Below, piece by piece: positions 53,001 to 64,000 of a stretch of DNA of 64,000 bases. This DNA comes from Atherix ibis. Its lineage: Eukaryota; Arthropoda; Insecta; Diptera; Athericidae. The stretch lies in contig OY282609.1 in NCBI GenBank assembly GCA_958298945.1, positions 62,530,220-62,594,219 of the forward strand, read 5' to 3'. Both the position numbers and the translations under genes were made by a program. Numbering within the stretch: the stretch's first letter is position 1; each line of letters opens with the position of its first letter. Under the pieces are notes generated by a model. The model was not told where the DNA came from, did no database searches, and worked only from the letters and a program-made list of their open reading frames with translations.

Positions 53001-54934
53001 TTTTTCATATTAAATTGGTTCTTATTCAATTATGACTGTCTTGGCACAAATGTCAATCAAATATATTTATAACCGATTTATTTGTCGAGTATTGGCCTTT
53101 GTGGGTTATTAGTCTGCGAGTGATATTTATTTTTATCTTATTTAAATTTTGATTTTGTTGGTACATAGTTGAAATAATAGAATGTCTGGAAGTGTTATTA
53201 AAATGTAAAGTTTTTGTTATGAAATAAAAATGAAAATCAAATAATAAAATTTTATCATTTGTATCTTATATCTTCATTATGTTTTTCATCTAACTACACA
53301 TTGTCTGAAGTTTTCAATTTTTTCTTAAAAAATTTGAAATAAAACTTTGGCTAAAAAACTTTTTAAAAGTATTATCGCAGAGACGCTTTCAAGTTTGCCT
53401 ACAGTCAATCCATCTTATGTAGTAGTAGTATTATTATCATATTTATAGTAATATCCGTTGAATTGTTTACTAAATAGATTTCTTACATTTCCAAAGTAAA
53501 TACGTTTATTCACAAGTTAAATATCTATACTAAAAGCTTAAATCGTTATTTATCTATTTTACCGCATACTAGTTATTTATATATGAGTAGAATCACCGAT
53601 AAGATGGAAACTGAATAGGACCAAATCGAATTGAAACAAAACGATAACAGCCTAAAAAACGTATTAATTCAGGTGTTATCCATTGTCATAGGGGAATTTT
53701 TATAATCGTGCTCAGAAATTTTATGTTCCTACAATATGTTTTCTCTGTTCTCTCATCACCACAATATATTAGTTATTTATCGACTGATGGCTTTGTTTTT
53801 GGTTTCTAATATCTTCAAAATATGGCATGTATTTTTCCTCCTTCTACGATGTAACCTGTGAAAGGATATAGACGATATATTTCCAGTAAGCAGCCCACTT
53901 TTTCCTTATATATTACGTGGAAATGCTGGCTTTTGTTTCAAAAAATATTTTCTTTTTATATATTTAAATCACATATAAAGTGCAAGGGTAAATTATTTTT
54001 TTTGCTTATCCAATAAATAATGGAATGGGAAAAATACATGCCTGTGTGTAGACACGTATTTATGTTGATTTTGATGACACTATGAAATCAATAATTCTGA
54101 TTGATTAGTATTAAAAATCGTTATTGAAACATGAAAATAATTTGCACTTAAAATTTTTTATGGAGCATCATAATAACTTGTTACTAGAGTACATGTCAGG
54201 GTGTTATAAAATTTGTTGTAGATGATTTTGTTTTCATATTTTAACTAAATTTCAAAAATTATTTTAGAATTTTCTGAAAAGATTTTCCATTATATAAAAA
54301 AAATGCAGATAAAATGTTTGAGATGAGATACAAAACAATAATACTGAAATGAGTTAAAAAAAGATACATTTTCAATTAGTTTGTTTATGTAAATTAGTTT
54401 TCGATGAAAGTTTCCAACTCCAAACAAATTAACATGGTTTTTTCAGGTTTCCAGTCATACACATACACGTATGCTACATCTTGCACATTTTTTTCATCAT
54501 TTTCAAAGATATTGAAAAAATTCGAATAAAGAAACAGAAATGGAAAGTGATATATTTACTCGCATAGAAAAATACACAGCTGTTTGGGTATTTTACTGGT
54601 ATTTATACATGCATATTCAGATATAATTTTTAAAAAGCTGAAAGGCTTCCACTACCTGCCAAGCTAAATTGAAATTCCACGGTGAATTATGATTCTCTAT
54701 TTTTTTGGCTAGTTGAATGATATTTATTATCAACACGGAAGTTTTGTTTATTCAGATTTTTGTTCGATAATAATTATAAACCGCCTATATTTTGGAAATT
54801 AATAATTAATGAATTTGTGTGAGGTTTTATCAAAATTTTTCACTCACCTTAGTTGTATTTGATTGAAAATAATAAACCATAAAAAACATCCAGACAACGC
54901 TTACGCACACTATCAATTTAACATTTCTTCTCAT
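29014..54934 (-). CDS. Pgant2: Polypeptide N-acetylgalactosaminyltransferase, GALNT2/Pgant2 type
   Basis: Seven exons on the minus strand: 54934-54848, 34044-33641, 30746-30648, 30549-30482, 30391-29704, 29609-29440 and 29318-29014. All have GT-AG borders and matching phases, giving 606 residues. The enzyme moves GalNAc from UDP-GalNAc to Ser/Thr, the first step of mucin-type O-glycosylation, as a type II Golgi membrane protein. Residues 1-5 are basic, 6-24 form the membrane anchor, and 30-115 form a Gln-rich and Gly-rich stem. The GT-A catalytic domain has [11 protein letters not shown], the metal motif Asp263-Ser-His265, WGGEN at 370-374 and His398. The C-terminal ricin-type lectin domain has QEW (517-519), QMW (556-558) and QRW (597-599). 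All key residues are present. Isoform assignment rests on close likeness to GALNT2 in the anchor and catalytic domain. Confidence 0.96.
30747..33640 (-). other. Pgant2 intron 2 (2.9 kb)
   Basis: Lies between the stem exon and the first catalytic exon. AT-rich with no convincing additional exon; frames such as 31004-31282 have skewed composition. No element ends or arrays seen. Confidence 0.7.
35868..35922. repeat. Perfect 26-bp inverted repeat with 3-base loop
   Basis: 35868-35893 and 35897-35922 are exact reverse complements around tat, beginning acgattatttatactaacag. It lies in Pgant2 intron 1 near the acceptor end. The arms include mixed sequence (actaacagatt), so it is not a simple AT run. 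Confidence 0.95.
36364..36409. repeat. Imperfect (TAA)n microsatellite
   Basis: About 15 units of TAA/AAT interrupted by ttg and tag. Located in Pgant2 intron 1. Confidence 0.9.
46140..46900. promoter_or_regulatory. Candidate intronic regulatory island
   Basis: Within the AT-rich intron 1 this stretch is markedly more mixed in composition and has little simple sequence. It includes blocks such as caccatgaccgtggccgcaa and ccttggccatcaccc, and homeodomain-type cores (ccaattaatgg, ttaattgg). No open frame explains it. Sustained mixed composition inside a giant first intron is what conserved enhancers look like, but no conservation test was possible here. Confidence 0.25.
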
Positions 54935-56340
54935 TTTGTATTCAATAATAATAAATGTTATATTATTGTATAATTTTAATTTTGATTTTGAAAAGGAAAA
55001 AAATAGATTTTCCCTAATGTGTACTTAAATTTTTCGGCTTATTAAATATATTTTTTATTATATTATTTGTATTCTGGTACCATTTAAATTATTACTCCAT
55101 ACTATAAAGCATACAAATAATTTTCATTATGCCACTATGAGGAGAATTAACTTTACATAATGCATATCCGTTATACACTTTTAATAATATTCACTTAATT
55201 TCTCAGTATTTAATTGCAATTCAAAAATTTTAAATGTCTTACTATTTTCTATTATATGTGAATTTTCACCTTAAACACTATTTTAACTATTGAATCACTT
55301 GATAGCACTAAAAATTAAACACTATTTATGTATAAGGGAAATGAAAGAATTTTGTTATTATTTTATTTATTCACTCAATGTTCAAAACTTATAATTAATA
55401 AGAAAGTAAGTAATAGTTTCCAATGTGCTATGATAAAAGTTCTAATTCTAAGAAAAATAGTTTTATAAAACAGCAGCTGTTGTAGTATGATTTCTTAAGC
55501 CAATATAGCAAATTTGATTTAATATAATTTTAAATCATTCATTTTTTTATATAAAAAAATTATATGTAAAATAAAATTAGAGTAGACGATGTTTTAAAAT
55601 ATTATTCTAGATAACAAAAAGTAGCAGATAGTTTTTTTTTATATACTCGTAGTGCAAAAATAGAATATATTGATAATGGTCCAGCAGCAATACGAAGAAT
55701 TTTACGAACTTGTGTGATCTCGAGTTCGAAATTTAAACTGTGAGTTCTGTAGGCCCGTGAATTGTTTGCCGGTCAGATTTAACAATACGAAATATTAAAC
55801 TACCACCATTAATCACTACTAATAATTTGAATATTATATCAATTTCATAAAATTGCACTGTACTGCATCACACTGCACTCTTGTTAATTTACTCTTTCAT
55901 TTCTTTGGCTCTGTAATTCACACAATGTTCACCGTTTGATGTTTTTATAATCGAATCTGAACAAGCTAGTATAGAAAAATAACAGGCCACCCGATGACCT
56001 TTTCTTAATTTTAATTTTTGTGAATATACTACTATGTTAACTACAGTGTCGACTGCAACATAGGTCAATCTTTGATATTGCGCCAAAAAACGAACATCAA
56101 CCGTCTAAAACGTGCCGTGCCGTGCCGTCTTTACCGACCGTTCGAAGCAATCTACGTCCGAATCATTCCACAATCGCTCGATTGGCAATCTGACGATGTT
56201 GTACAAATGCCACCATCATCATGTCAGTATACGAGTATGTTCCAAGCATGGAGAAAAACAGTGTGTTTTAAAAAAGCTCCCTGGAATTTCTGAGTTTCGA
56301 ATAATTTTGATTACTAATATTGAAGCGGGCGGACTGTAGA
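54935..56340 (-). promoter_or_regulatory. Pgant2 upstream region with less AT-rich island
   Basis: Sequence immediately upstream of the Pgant2 start. 54935-55650 is AT-rich and shows nothing. From about 55680, and most strongly at 56040-56340, composition becomes mixed and CpG-bearing, with a triple cgtgc repeat at 56110-56126 (gtgccgtgccgtgccgtc). This could be the distal promoter and a 5' non-coding exon of Pgant2. Overlapping plus-strand frames (56072-56293, 56112-56339) have no recognisable product, so I do not call them genes. Confidence 0.35.
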
Positions 56341-59300
56341 AGGCGTAAAGCAAATATACATATGTTCCCTTCCTATTTATTTAAAATAAAAAGAAACGTC
56401 ACCCACTCTGGGCAGCTGTTTTGTGAAATTGCTCTCTAAAATTCCGGAAAGTCTCTCTAAATTTGTTGTGGATTGTTGATTTTGGTAAAGGGGAAAATAC
56501 ACTATGCAAATATAGATATGTGTAAATCATCAACCGCGCTGCCAACCGAAGTCAAAATAAATATTAATGATTGAGAAGTTTTCTTTTGATCTAGTACAGG
56601 AGCCTTTAATAATCTGACCATAAAGGATACTTTTTAATTGATTTTTCTTGGTTCTTTGACACCAAATTATTAATATTTTTTGTCAATTAATGAGTATATA
56701 ATATGTTTTTTTCATACAGTCTGTCTATGCTTTTAATTGAGCTTTCGTTCCACAAACATTGGCAAAGCTGTATTTCTGCCCCATTGCCATTGCTTAAAGT
56801 AGATGCGCCTCCTGCACTCGGTACCCCGATTTACGGTAAGGGGAATGCTCTAGTCAACTCAGCTGCTTTCGCTTTCATTAGTTTTCTTTGAATATTTAGG
56901 CATTTGCTTGGAAGATGTTAATAATTTCTGTTGTTCAGTAACTAGTTTCTACAGTCCTTTTATTTACTATTCTGACCATCATATTCTGCTTTTTCACATC
57001 AGATTTTTGTTTTTGATTTTTTCCCCTATTAATGTCTTTACTTTTAACTCTGCTTTTATTCAATAACATTCCACTGACGATTTTTTATAATATTCTAATT
57101 GCCGAATGCTCACTTTTCAATACTTTCTGTTTAGTTTTTTACTTTCGAAAAACGTAATAATACTGGGTTATTTTGTTCCGGTACAGTTCGCCTGATTTAT
57201 TATTGACAAATACAGAAAGAAAACTTTTAATCAAGTCAAATTTGTATTCATTTAAAGTAAATTACAAATTTTTTAACAAGAATTTTTCTTAGTTTATTTT
57301 TTGTTCAAACTTTCCATATTACACAAACGTTTTTAAATTTATACAAATACTTGTTTAATACATATCATTGTTCTAATTTTTCAATAATCTAACCTCCAAA
57401 ACACAATTCTCTTGTACATAAAAAAATCAATAAATTTAAATAATTTTATTTTTCAACAAAAATACCGAATTTATCACTGTTTTGATTTCTTAGTTCTTAA
57501 TATTTTAAGGTACTCAATTTGTAAATCCATAAAAAATGAGAAAATAAAAGTCACTAATATTGGGTGTATGAGTATGATGATATCATCCTTTAAGATTGTT
57601 TAAATTTAACTCAGTCTTTTAGCAAGAACGTCTAAGCCGTTTCTATTTAGTATAACTGATTGGTCAAATGTGTGTGTCGTTTTGGCAAAAAGTGGGGAAA
57701 TAAAAGTATATGCAAACAATTTGAATATGCGCATTGCAATCATGCGTATTAAACAACCCTTGAAAACTTATTCTTTGACGCTAGACTCTATAAAGGAGAG
57801 CGTTCGATTGTCTGAAGATATGTGTAAAAAACATTGGAGGGATGTGCCTAGTCTAGCAATAGAAATTGTTGCAGGCTTGCAGGCTTGGATATGCTTTTCT
57901 TATATGTGTATGAAATCTTATTTTGTAATAATTTTGAATGTAGGGCTGGTCCCAAGGGGTAAATATCCTTTATAGATTTAGTTCCGCTACTACTGGTATA
58001 TATCCGTGCATATATGCTTTCGGAAATTTTTTCTTTATGATCGGAGAGAATTTGAAAATATAAAGCTATTTTCTCTTATGTTCGTATAAAAAGTCTATGC
58101 ATATTATATTGTGCAGTTAGATTTCGTTATATACAATACAAAACATTAGAGATAGTCATATGATCTTTGAGTCAATTAACTTAAAAGGCAGAACAAGTGG
58201 TGTTGCAACTATGCGGTAGAATTACATGCTTTTGAATAATTCGAAGTTTCGCTGTGGGTGGTTATTGTATGTGGGCAAAGTATAAGTATGTAAAATTAAG
58301 TTGCAGAAAAGTATGTTGGATAATTAAATTATAGTATTTATTATAGAGGACATTAACATATTTTATCTGCATAAGTATGAGCATGTGGAAATGTTGGCTG
58401 GGTATTGGTAGCAATAGGAATATATAAAGTTAAACTAATGCTAAGCAATTTATATATTTGCGTAATTTCTTTACGTTCATTATACTTGGATATTAGAATG
58501 CACAGAATTATAAAATATTATTGCTTAGTAATTATATTATAATTGACTAAGCCATACATAAAATTTTGTATACATTATTTTTGGGCATTTAAAAACATAC
58601 TATATCATACATAGCTAAAGGGGTATCCAATTTATGCTTCGGAAATAAAATACACTTAAAATTCAGACTTTAATAAAGTTTTTATTTTAATGTATTGCTT
58701 GAAATTAGAAATCAAATTACTCACGAAACTTCATGCAGGGCTCGTTAATTTTGACGTAATTTTTGATGACTTTCCTTGTATATTTCGGACTGTAATTCGG
58801 TCATTACTTGACGGATCTTGATTTTTAAATGGTGTTAAGTTTGAGAATTTTCTGCGTTAATATAACCTTTTCTATAGTCTTGAACAAAAAAAGGAGTCCA
58901 TATGCTTTAGATGGTATGATTTTGGAGGACAATTTGTCTGTTTTTTGGATTGTGGCGCCGTATGGTTGAAACTATTTATATACGCGTATGGTCCAATATT
59001 AATATTATCTTGGATGACATATGTTTTATAACTGTCAAATGATATGGCTGCATTTTTTAAGCCACAAAATAGACTTATTCTAATAAATCATTAAAAAAAA
59101 ATTAGAAAAGAAATTAATAATTTCCTTTTTCCTATTTTTTTTATTTCTTTCGAGAAATTTACGTTATATTAAATCTATTTAAGGGAATTTGTAGATGGGA
59201 TGTGAATCATTTCACGTTGAGTATATTCGACAGTTATAGTATTTTTTCCATGCATTTAATTTGGTGTTAAAAATATTTTTCGTTGTGAATTGTTCCAGAT

Positions 59301-62077
59301 TAAAATTCTATTTATAGATTAAAATTCATTTAAAAATGAAAACTTTAGTCACAGTGCTTTTCTCACATATTGGGGCTGAATTTTTCTTCTTTTCTCACAT
59401 ATTAAGAAAACATACTATTTTTAGAGAATTTCTTATATTTTAAGAAGATTCATGTTTTGCATCATTTTTTCGTCCTCTTTACATGAAAGTACTTGTATAA
59501 AAATATGAATCAGTAATTGAAACAACATTTCTTCTTGGTATAATAATGGATTTTTGGGTTGTTCAAATGAATATTTTATATATAGTGGTAGGAAGTGGTC
59601 CTATGTTGATATTCAAATAATATTTTTAAAAGAAATAATATAAATTTATATAGCGCTTACACAGACCTCTATTTGATATTTTCATTCATATTAAAAATTA
59701 GACATTGATGAAAAAATAAGTATTTTAATAAAAATGATAAATGATGTAAATTAACTTCGACCTAAGCCCATGTGACATACATAAATTGAAACCGAATTTC
59801 AATAATACTGCAAGTTGAAAATACACATTTGCTATATAGAATAGAACATATTAGTCTATCAGTTCCTAAAATATATTCAATTGTAGAGAAACGTACTTGT
59901 CCTGAATAAGTCGAATAATTACAAAGCAGATGGAATAGTGTTGTCAATATTGGAACCACCTAAGAACCCAACTTACATTTAAATAGTGAAGAAGCATAAA
60001 CTCCCATTTCTATTTGATACAAGGCTACCAGTGGTTATATAATCTACAGTTGCATGAGTAATATCTTAAGATTTTGGGCTATTAGTCTCTGAGAAAATTT
60101 CATACGATAGCATTTCCCAATTGAATATTCATTAGTCTAGGATTAGAAGTAGAATTTTGGGTACAAGAATTTTAGGGTATGCTGCTAGAAAATGTATAGT
60201 ATTTGAAGCTTTTTGTTCTAAAAGATAAAGAAGAAAATGCAGATACTGTAGAATTACAAAATTATTCTCTCGTATACAATAAAACCAATTGTAAAATTTT
60301 CGTTTTAAGAACTAAGCATACTCAAGCAATAAGCAATTGAGGATACGTGTATATACACATAACTTTAAAATATATACAAGTTTCATTAAATACGTTTTTA
60401 CATATGTATATGAAACATAAGGTATTATAGATTTTGTACTAATTTAATAGTATCAAACCGAGTCTTGCTTTTAATTTATTTAAATTTATTATAAAAACTT
60501 AGAGAGGTAAATGCATTGAAGATTTTTTTCTGCATTAAGTATATCTTTAAAAATATATAAGTTTTAAAAAAATATGGAATTGTTAAAAAAAAGATTTTGT
60601 TAATGATAGCAATATTTGCAATTTTTATAAGAAAATATTTTTCTGAATGCTATTGTTTATTATTATATAGTACTCAGAGTGTGAATGCATTTGATATCTA
60701 GTTCTAGTTGATGTATTCTATACAATTGTTATAATATAATAATGATATCCATACTTATACCTTGGGTAGGTTGTTGTATTGTTTTAAAATACACCTGCAC
60801 ATACATTTCATTGTTGGCGTCCGCTCGGAATGGACATGGATCGTTGGTAATATAGAAACAATGGTAAAACAATATTTTGTACCATAATTTTATAAACCAT
60901 GTATGCTTTATGTGACATATTGTATTTGCATGCGTATTCATCATTTACTTAAAGCTGGATGGGAATGTCCGCCGCAGAAATGCCATTAGTCACTTGACTG
61001 CATTGTCGGCTGTCTCATGCTCTTTAAGCTCTTATGAATATAGTAGTTTTGAGTTCAATGTAATTTTAAACCAACATATTTATAAAAAAATTTTAATCGA
61101 TTTTATTTCCAACTGTCGCTGTCCGTCAAATTGTTAGTTAAATATATCGCAAGATATATCTGAAAGAAATGCAAGTAAGCAAAATTATTCCCTTCTTCGT
61201 TAGAATAATAGGTAAAATTTGCAAGCATTTAAAGTCAGTTGTTTTTTATTTTCCACATTTTTGATCAATATGCTTGAGCTACTATTAGATATTATATGGT
61301 AACAAAATACTTTCTTTAGTCGCAAATTGTTTGTGTTAGACGTTTCTGAACCTCAAAGAAAACTTACATTCGAAATTTTTATATAAAATTGATTAAATAA
61401 TTGTACAACTTTCCTACTAAATTCAATTTGTAATCCTTTCATCCTTCGGAATGCAATAAAAAATAAAACCTAGAAAAAAATTAAGAAAAAGTTCAATTGT
61501 TATCGAAAATAGTATTTCTTCGAATTTTACTTTATATTCCTTATCGAAAAATTCCATTCTTTATTTTGAGCATTACTTATATATTAAACAAGCAGGAGAG
61601 GATTTTATTTAAAATCGAAAAAACCAAAAATAAATTGCCAAAGTTTCGATTCAATCAATATTGTTCAAATTTCTTGTTGACCAAAAAAACTTTTTATTAA
61701 ATTGCTTATAATTTTTGTGTATACTATAACTCAGTTTTTTTTAAATAAGTGTAGTCACCTCATTTTATTGAGAGATTTTCTAAGTTAGAATTTTAAAAAT
61801 TTACCATATATTTGATTAACTTAGCCGATTGTCCATATCTTGTGAATACAATTTTTTTAAAAAAATATTTTCATTATATTATTTGTTTTTATTACAAAAT
61901 TTATCAGAATTTTTATAGCTCAAAAGAGTGGAACAGAATATTCCCCCAGATAGGTTTGTGCATAAGCTTGAGATAAGAAATAATATTATAATATTATGAT
62001 CACCATCAACACTTAACATACATGCATTGTATTATAATCTAAATCTACTGAGAATATTTTCTTATATAATAATCCTT
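56341..62077. other. Intergenic region upstream of Pgant2 and downstream of ABCG
   Basis: No supported gene. It contains a small less AT-rich island at 56720-56890 and a 101-codon plus-strand frame at 57670-57975 (MCVVLAKSGEIKVYANN...), which has no recognised domain, start context or splice partner. The end next to 62077 should include the 3' untranslated region of the ABCG gene. Confidence 0.55.
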
Positions 62078-63980
62078 TTAGTATTTATATGAAACAAAAT
62101 TTAAGTGTGTCTTTACAAACTGCCCTATATACTGAACAGCTTCATAGTTATTTCCATTATAGGACAAACGTCTTTTTATCATGTAAAATGCTGCTAACGT
62201 GAACAGAATGTAGTAGCCAAATAATGCTAAGATCGATATTGTGTAGTCAACATCTGCGAATCCTAGTTGAACCATGAGAAATTTAGATTTCCGGAATATA
62301 CATAAAACCTCTTCATCTGGACATGGTGTGTCAGCTCGGTTTCTTCCATAAAGTGCGAATATAAGGCCTTCGAGTCCATGCCTTAAATAGCTAAGCGACA
62401 TGAAGAATCGCATATAAGATGGAATCTCAATTCCTTTTCCATAACCAATTCCGTAACATGACAATAACATTAGAGGAACAGATATTACTGGACCGACAAA
62501 CATTGCATTCTATAAAAGATATTATTACCATAATAATATTAACTTTTCATAATTCCATAAATCTATTAAAATTATAAACTTACAACAATACTTAATCGGG
62601 ATGCAATGAGGGTACCAAAACTATCTGATGTCATGGCAACCAAAAACGATGTTGAGTACAGCATAGCAATACGATCAAATTCAATCGGTTGACTAGACAT
62701 CACGTATATCATAGTCAAATAAATTACAGCTAGTACAAATTGTATGGGCATTTTCGATACAACCATTGCACAGTAATAAGGTCCAAATCGATACCATTGA
62801 TTAAAATACTCCCGTTTGAGAAGTTGTACTTCGGTAGGAACTGAGTAGTTTATTAGGTAGATATTTTTTTTTGAATTATGAAAGATTATTAATGCATGTT
62901 TATATATACTTATGAAGCAAGGATACTTACATTGTAATAATACCGGCATCATTGGTTTATATAAGTATGCTATAATAATGTTAAATGTAAATCCAAAATT
63001 AAATAATGCTTTCGAAGCATCATTTCCAACTCCTTGGTATAGACCACCAACAATTAGTCCAAGTATAATTGTCATAGACAATTTCAATTTAATATAAAAC
63101 TATAAATGTTACAAATTTTTATGAAAATCTTTTGCAACAGTAAATTATTGTTCGTTTTCATAATAAATTTTAGTTTTACCGTATCACGCCACATTTGAAG
63201 AGTCATTCTACGAAACAGTACAGAAAACTGTTGCCAAAATGTTGTTTTGGATTTTAGGTGTTTTGGATTTATATCCTCTTCGGAAACATTCCTAATTGTG
63301 CATTTAGCTACTTCATTTGATTGGTGGTTATCATTGCTGTCTAGCAATTCAATTGGTTCATGAGGAGTCCAATTAAAAATGCGGCCATTTTCAACAGCGG
63401 TAACCATTTTGTCCATATAATCATGACCATATTCACCCGCCGATACTTCAATCACTGTCAATAAATGTGGAAAAAAAACAAAATTTTTCAGATTTTATAA
63501 AATAATTTTTTTTTATTTTTAAAGTCGTCAGCATTAAATGTTATATAATTTTGACTCAGATAATTACATAATATTTTATTATATAGAAATGAATTTAACT
63601 GAACCGAGAACAGGGGTTATTATGGCATTTTTTTATCACTCTCTGAGATTAAAAGTAGTAATATTGTTTGTTTAGTATAAATTAATCAATACATATAATC
63701 GAAATGAATAAAATTTTATAGTAAATCAAACGGAGGCTTACTAAAATCAGCTGGATTATATGTAATTGGACAATTTAGTCCAAATGATTGCATGTATTTA
63801 ACAATATGTCTCCCTGATCCTTGATAGACGCATTGTCCTTCTGCTATCACATATACATGATCGAACATATCAAATATTTTTGCTGACGGAGTGTGCACAG
63901 AACAAATGACTGTACGTCCACCATGTGCTATTCTACTTAGTAGAGAAACACATTGTGAGCAGGCTAAATCGTCCAGTCCT
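62078..63980 (-). CDS. ABCG1/4-type half-transporter, C-terminal part (5' end outside window)
   Basis: Five exons on the minus strand: 63980-63742, 63454-63180, 63099-62931, 62840-62584 and 62509-62078, all GT-AG with matching phases. They code for the last 456 residues and the stop; the Walker A part of the ATPase lies beyond the right edge. Visible are the D-loop SGLD (its serine codon is split), the switch histidine in VICSVHTPSAKIF, the ABCG1/4-like blocks DHVYVIAEGQCVYQG and TYNPADFMIEVSAGEYG, a polar linker, and a transmembrane domain of about six helices with LLKREYFNQWYRFGPYY. ABCG1/4 proteins work as dimers exporting sterols or other lipids. The HTPS in place of the usual HQPS is, as I recall, common in insect members. 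The exact Drosophila orthologue (for example CG4822 or CG3164) cannot be fixed here. Confidence 0.93.
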
Positions 63981-64000
63981 CTGAAAATTCAGGTTACGAT

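Larger units (their letters stand above)
34045..54847 (-). other. Pgant2 intron 1 (20.8 kb)
   Basis: Separates the exon coding for the cytoplasmic tail and membrane anchor from the rest of the protein. Donor aag/gtgagtg at 54847 and acceptor ttatag/gtagaa at 34045 are both in phase 0. Besides the features listed within it, it holds many short frames of AT-rich composition. The two longest, 35090-35449 (119 codons) and 51128-51523 (131 codons), both lie on the minus strand; neither resembles a known family. No nested gene is supported. Confidence 0.8.

Noticed and set aside
57670..57975. 101-codon plus-strand frame in the intergenic region
   Set aside because: No recognisable domain, no neighbours on that strand and no splice sites of note; length alone is not enough.

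Overview
The window looks like nuclear DNA of a dipteran insect: very AT-rich, GT-AG introns from 70 bp to 20.8 kb, insect-type mariner and copia-like elements, and proteins that read like higher-fly orthologues. A tephritid or another non-drosophilid fly is my guess; the sequence does not name the species.

Layout. 1-4989 is a transposon nest. It holds two copies of a long repeat, each with a 27-bp hairpin. One copy is interrupted by a mariner-type element with long terminal inverted repeats. A decayed copia-type retrotransposon follows, with LTR, primer binding site, gag, protease and part of the integrase. 5686-8260 holds fragments of one or two genes I cannot name: a basic terminal exon, a possible 36-nt exon, and a divergent start region at 8112/8241. 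8260-12300 is gene-poor and contains a broken mariner transposase.

12524-16305 is a head-to-head pair: KRR1 (ribosomal small-subunit processome factor, dribble in Drosophila) on the minus strand and a TBC1D15/17-type Rab GTPase-activating protein on the plus strand. 17390-19270 is an array of about three 600-bp tandem repeats. 19271-29013 is mostly AT-rich intergenic DNA with a few less AT-rich islands.

29014-54934 is a complete seven-exon polypeptide N-acetylgalactosaminyltransferase of the GALNT2/Pgant2 type (606 aa, minus strand). Its first intron alone takes up 20.8 kb. After about 6 kb with no supported gene, 62078-63980 holds the last five exons of an ABCG1/4-type half-transporter that continues past the right edge.

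The confident genes serve unrelated functions (ribosome assembly, Rab control, Golgi O-glycosylation, lipid or sterol export); only KRR1/TBC1D15 plausibly share a promoter region. I saw no CRISPR array, rRNA or tRNA. The most unusual signals are the empty/filled mariner site inside the repeat pair, perfect hairpins at 7831-7916 and 35868-35922, the 600-bp array, and a strong excess of the motif ACGAGTA between 19.7 and 56.3 kb.
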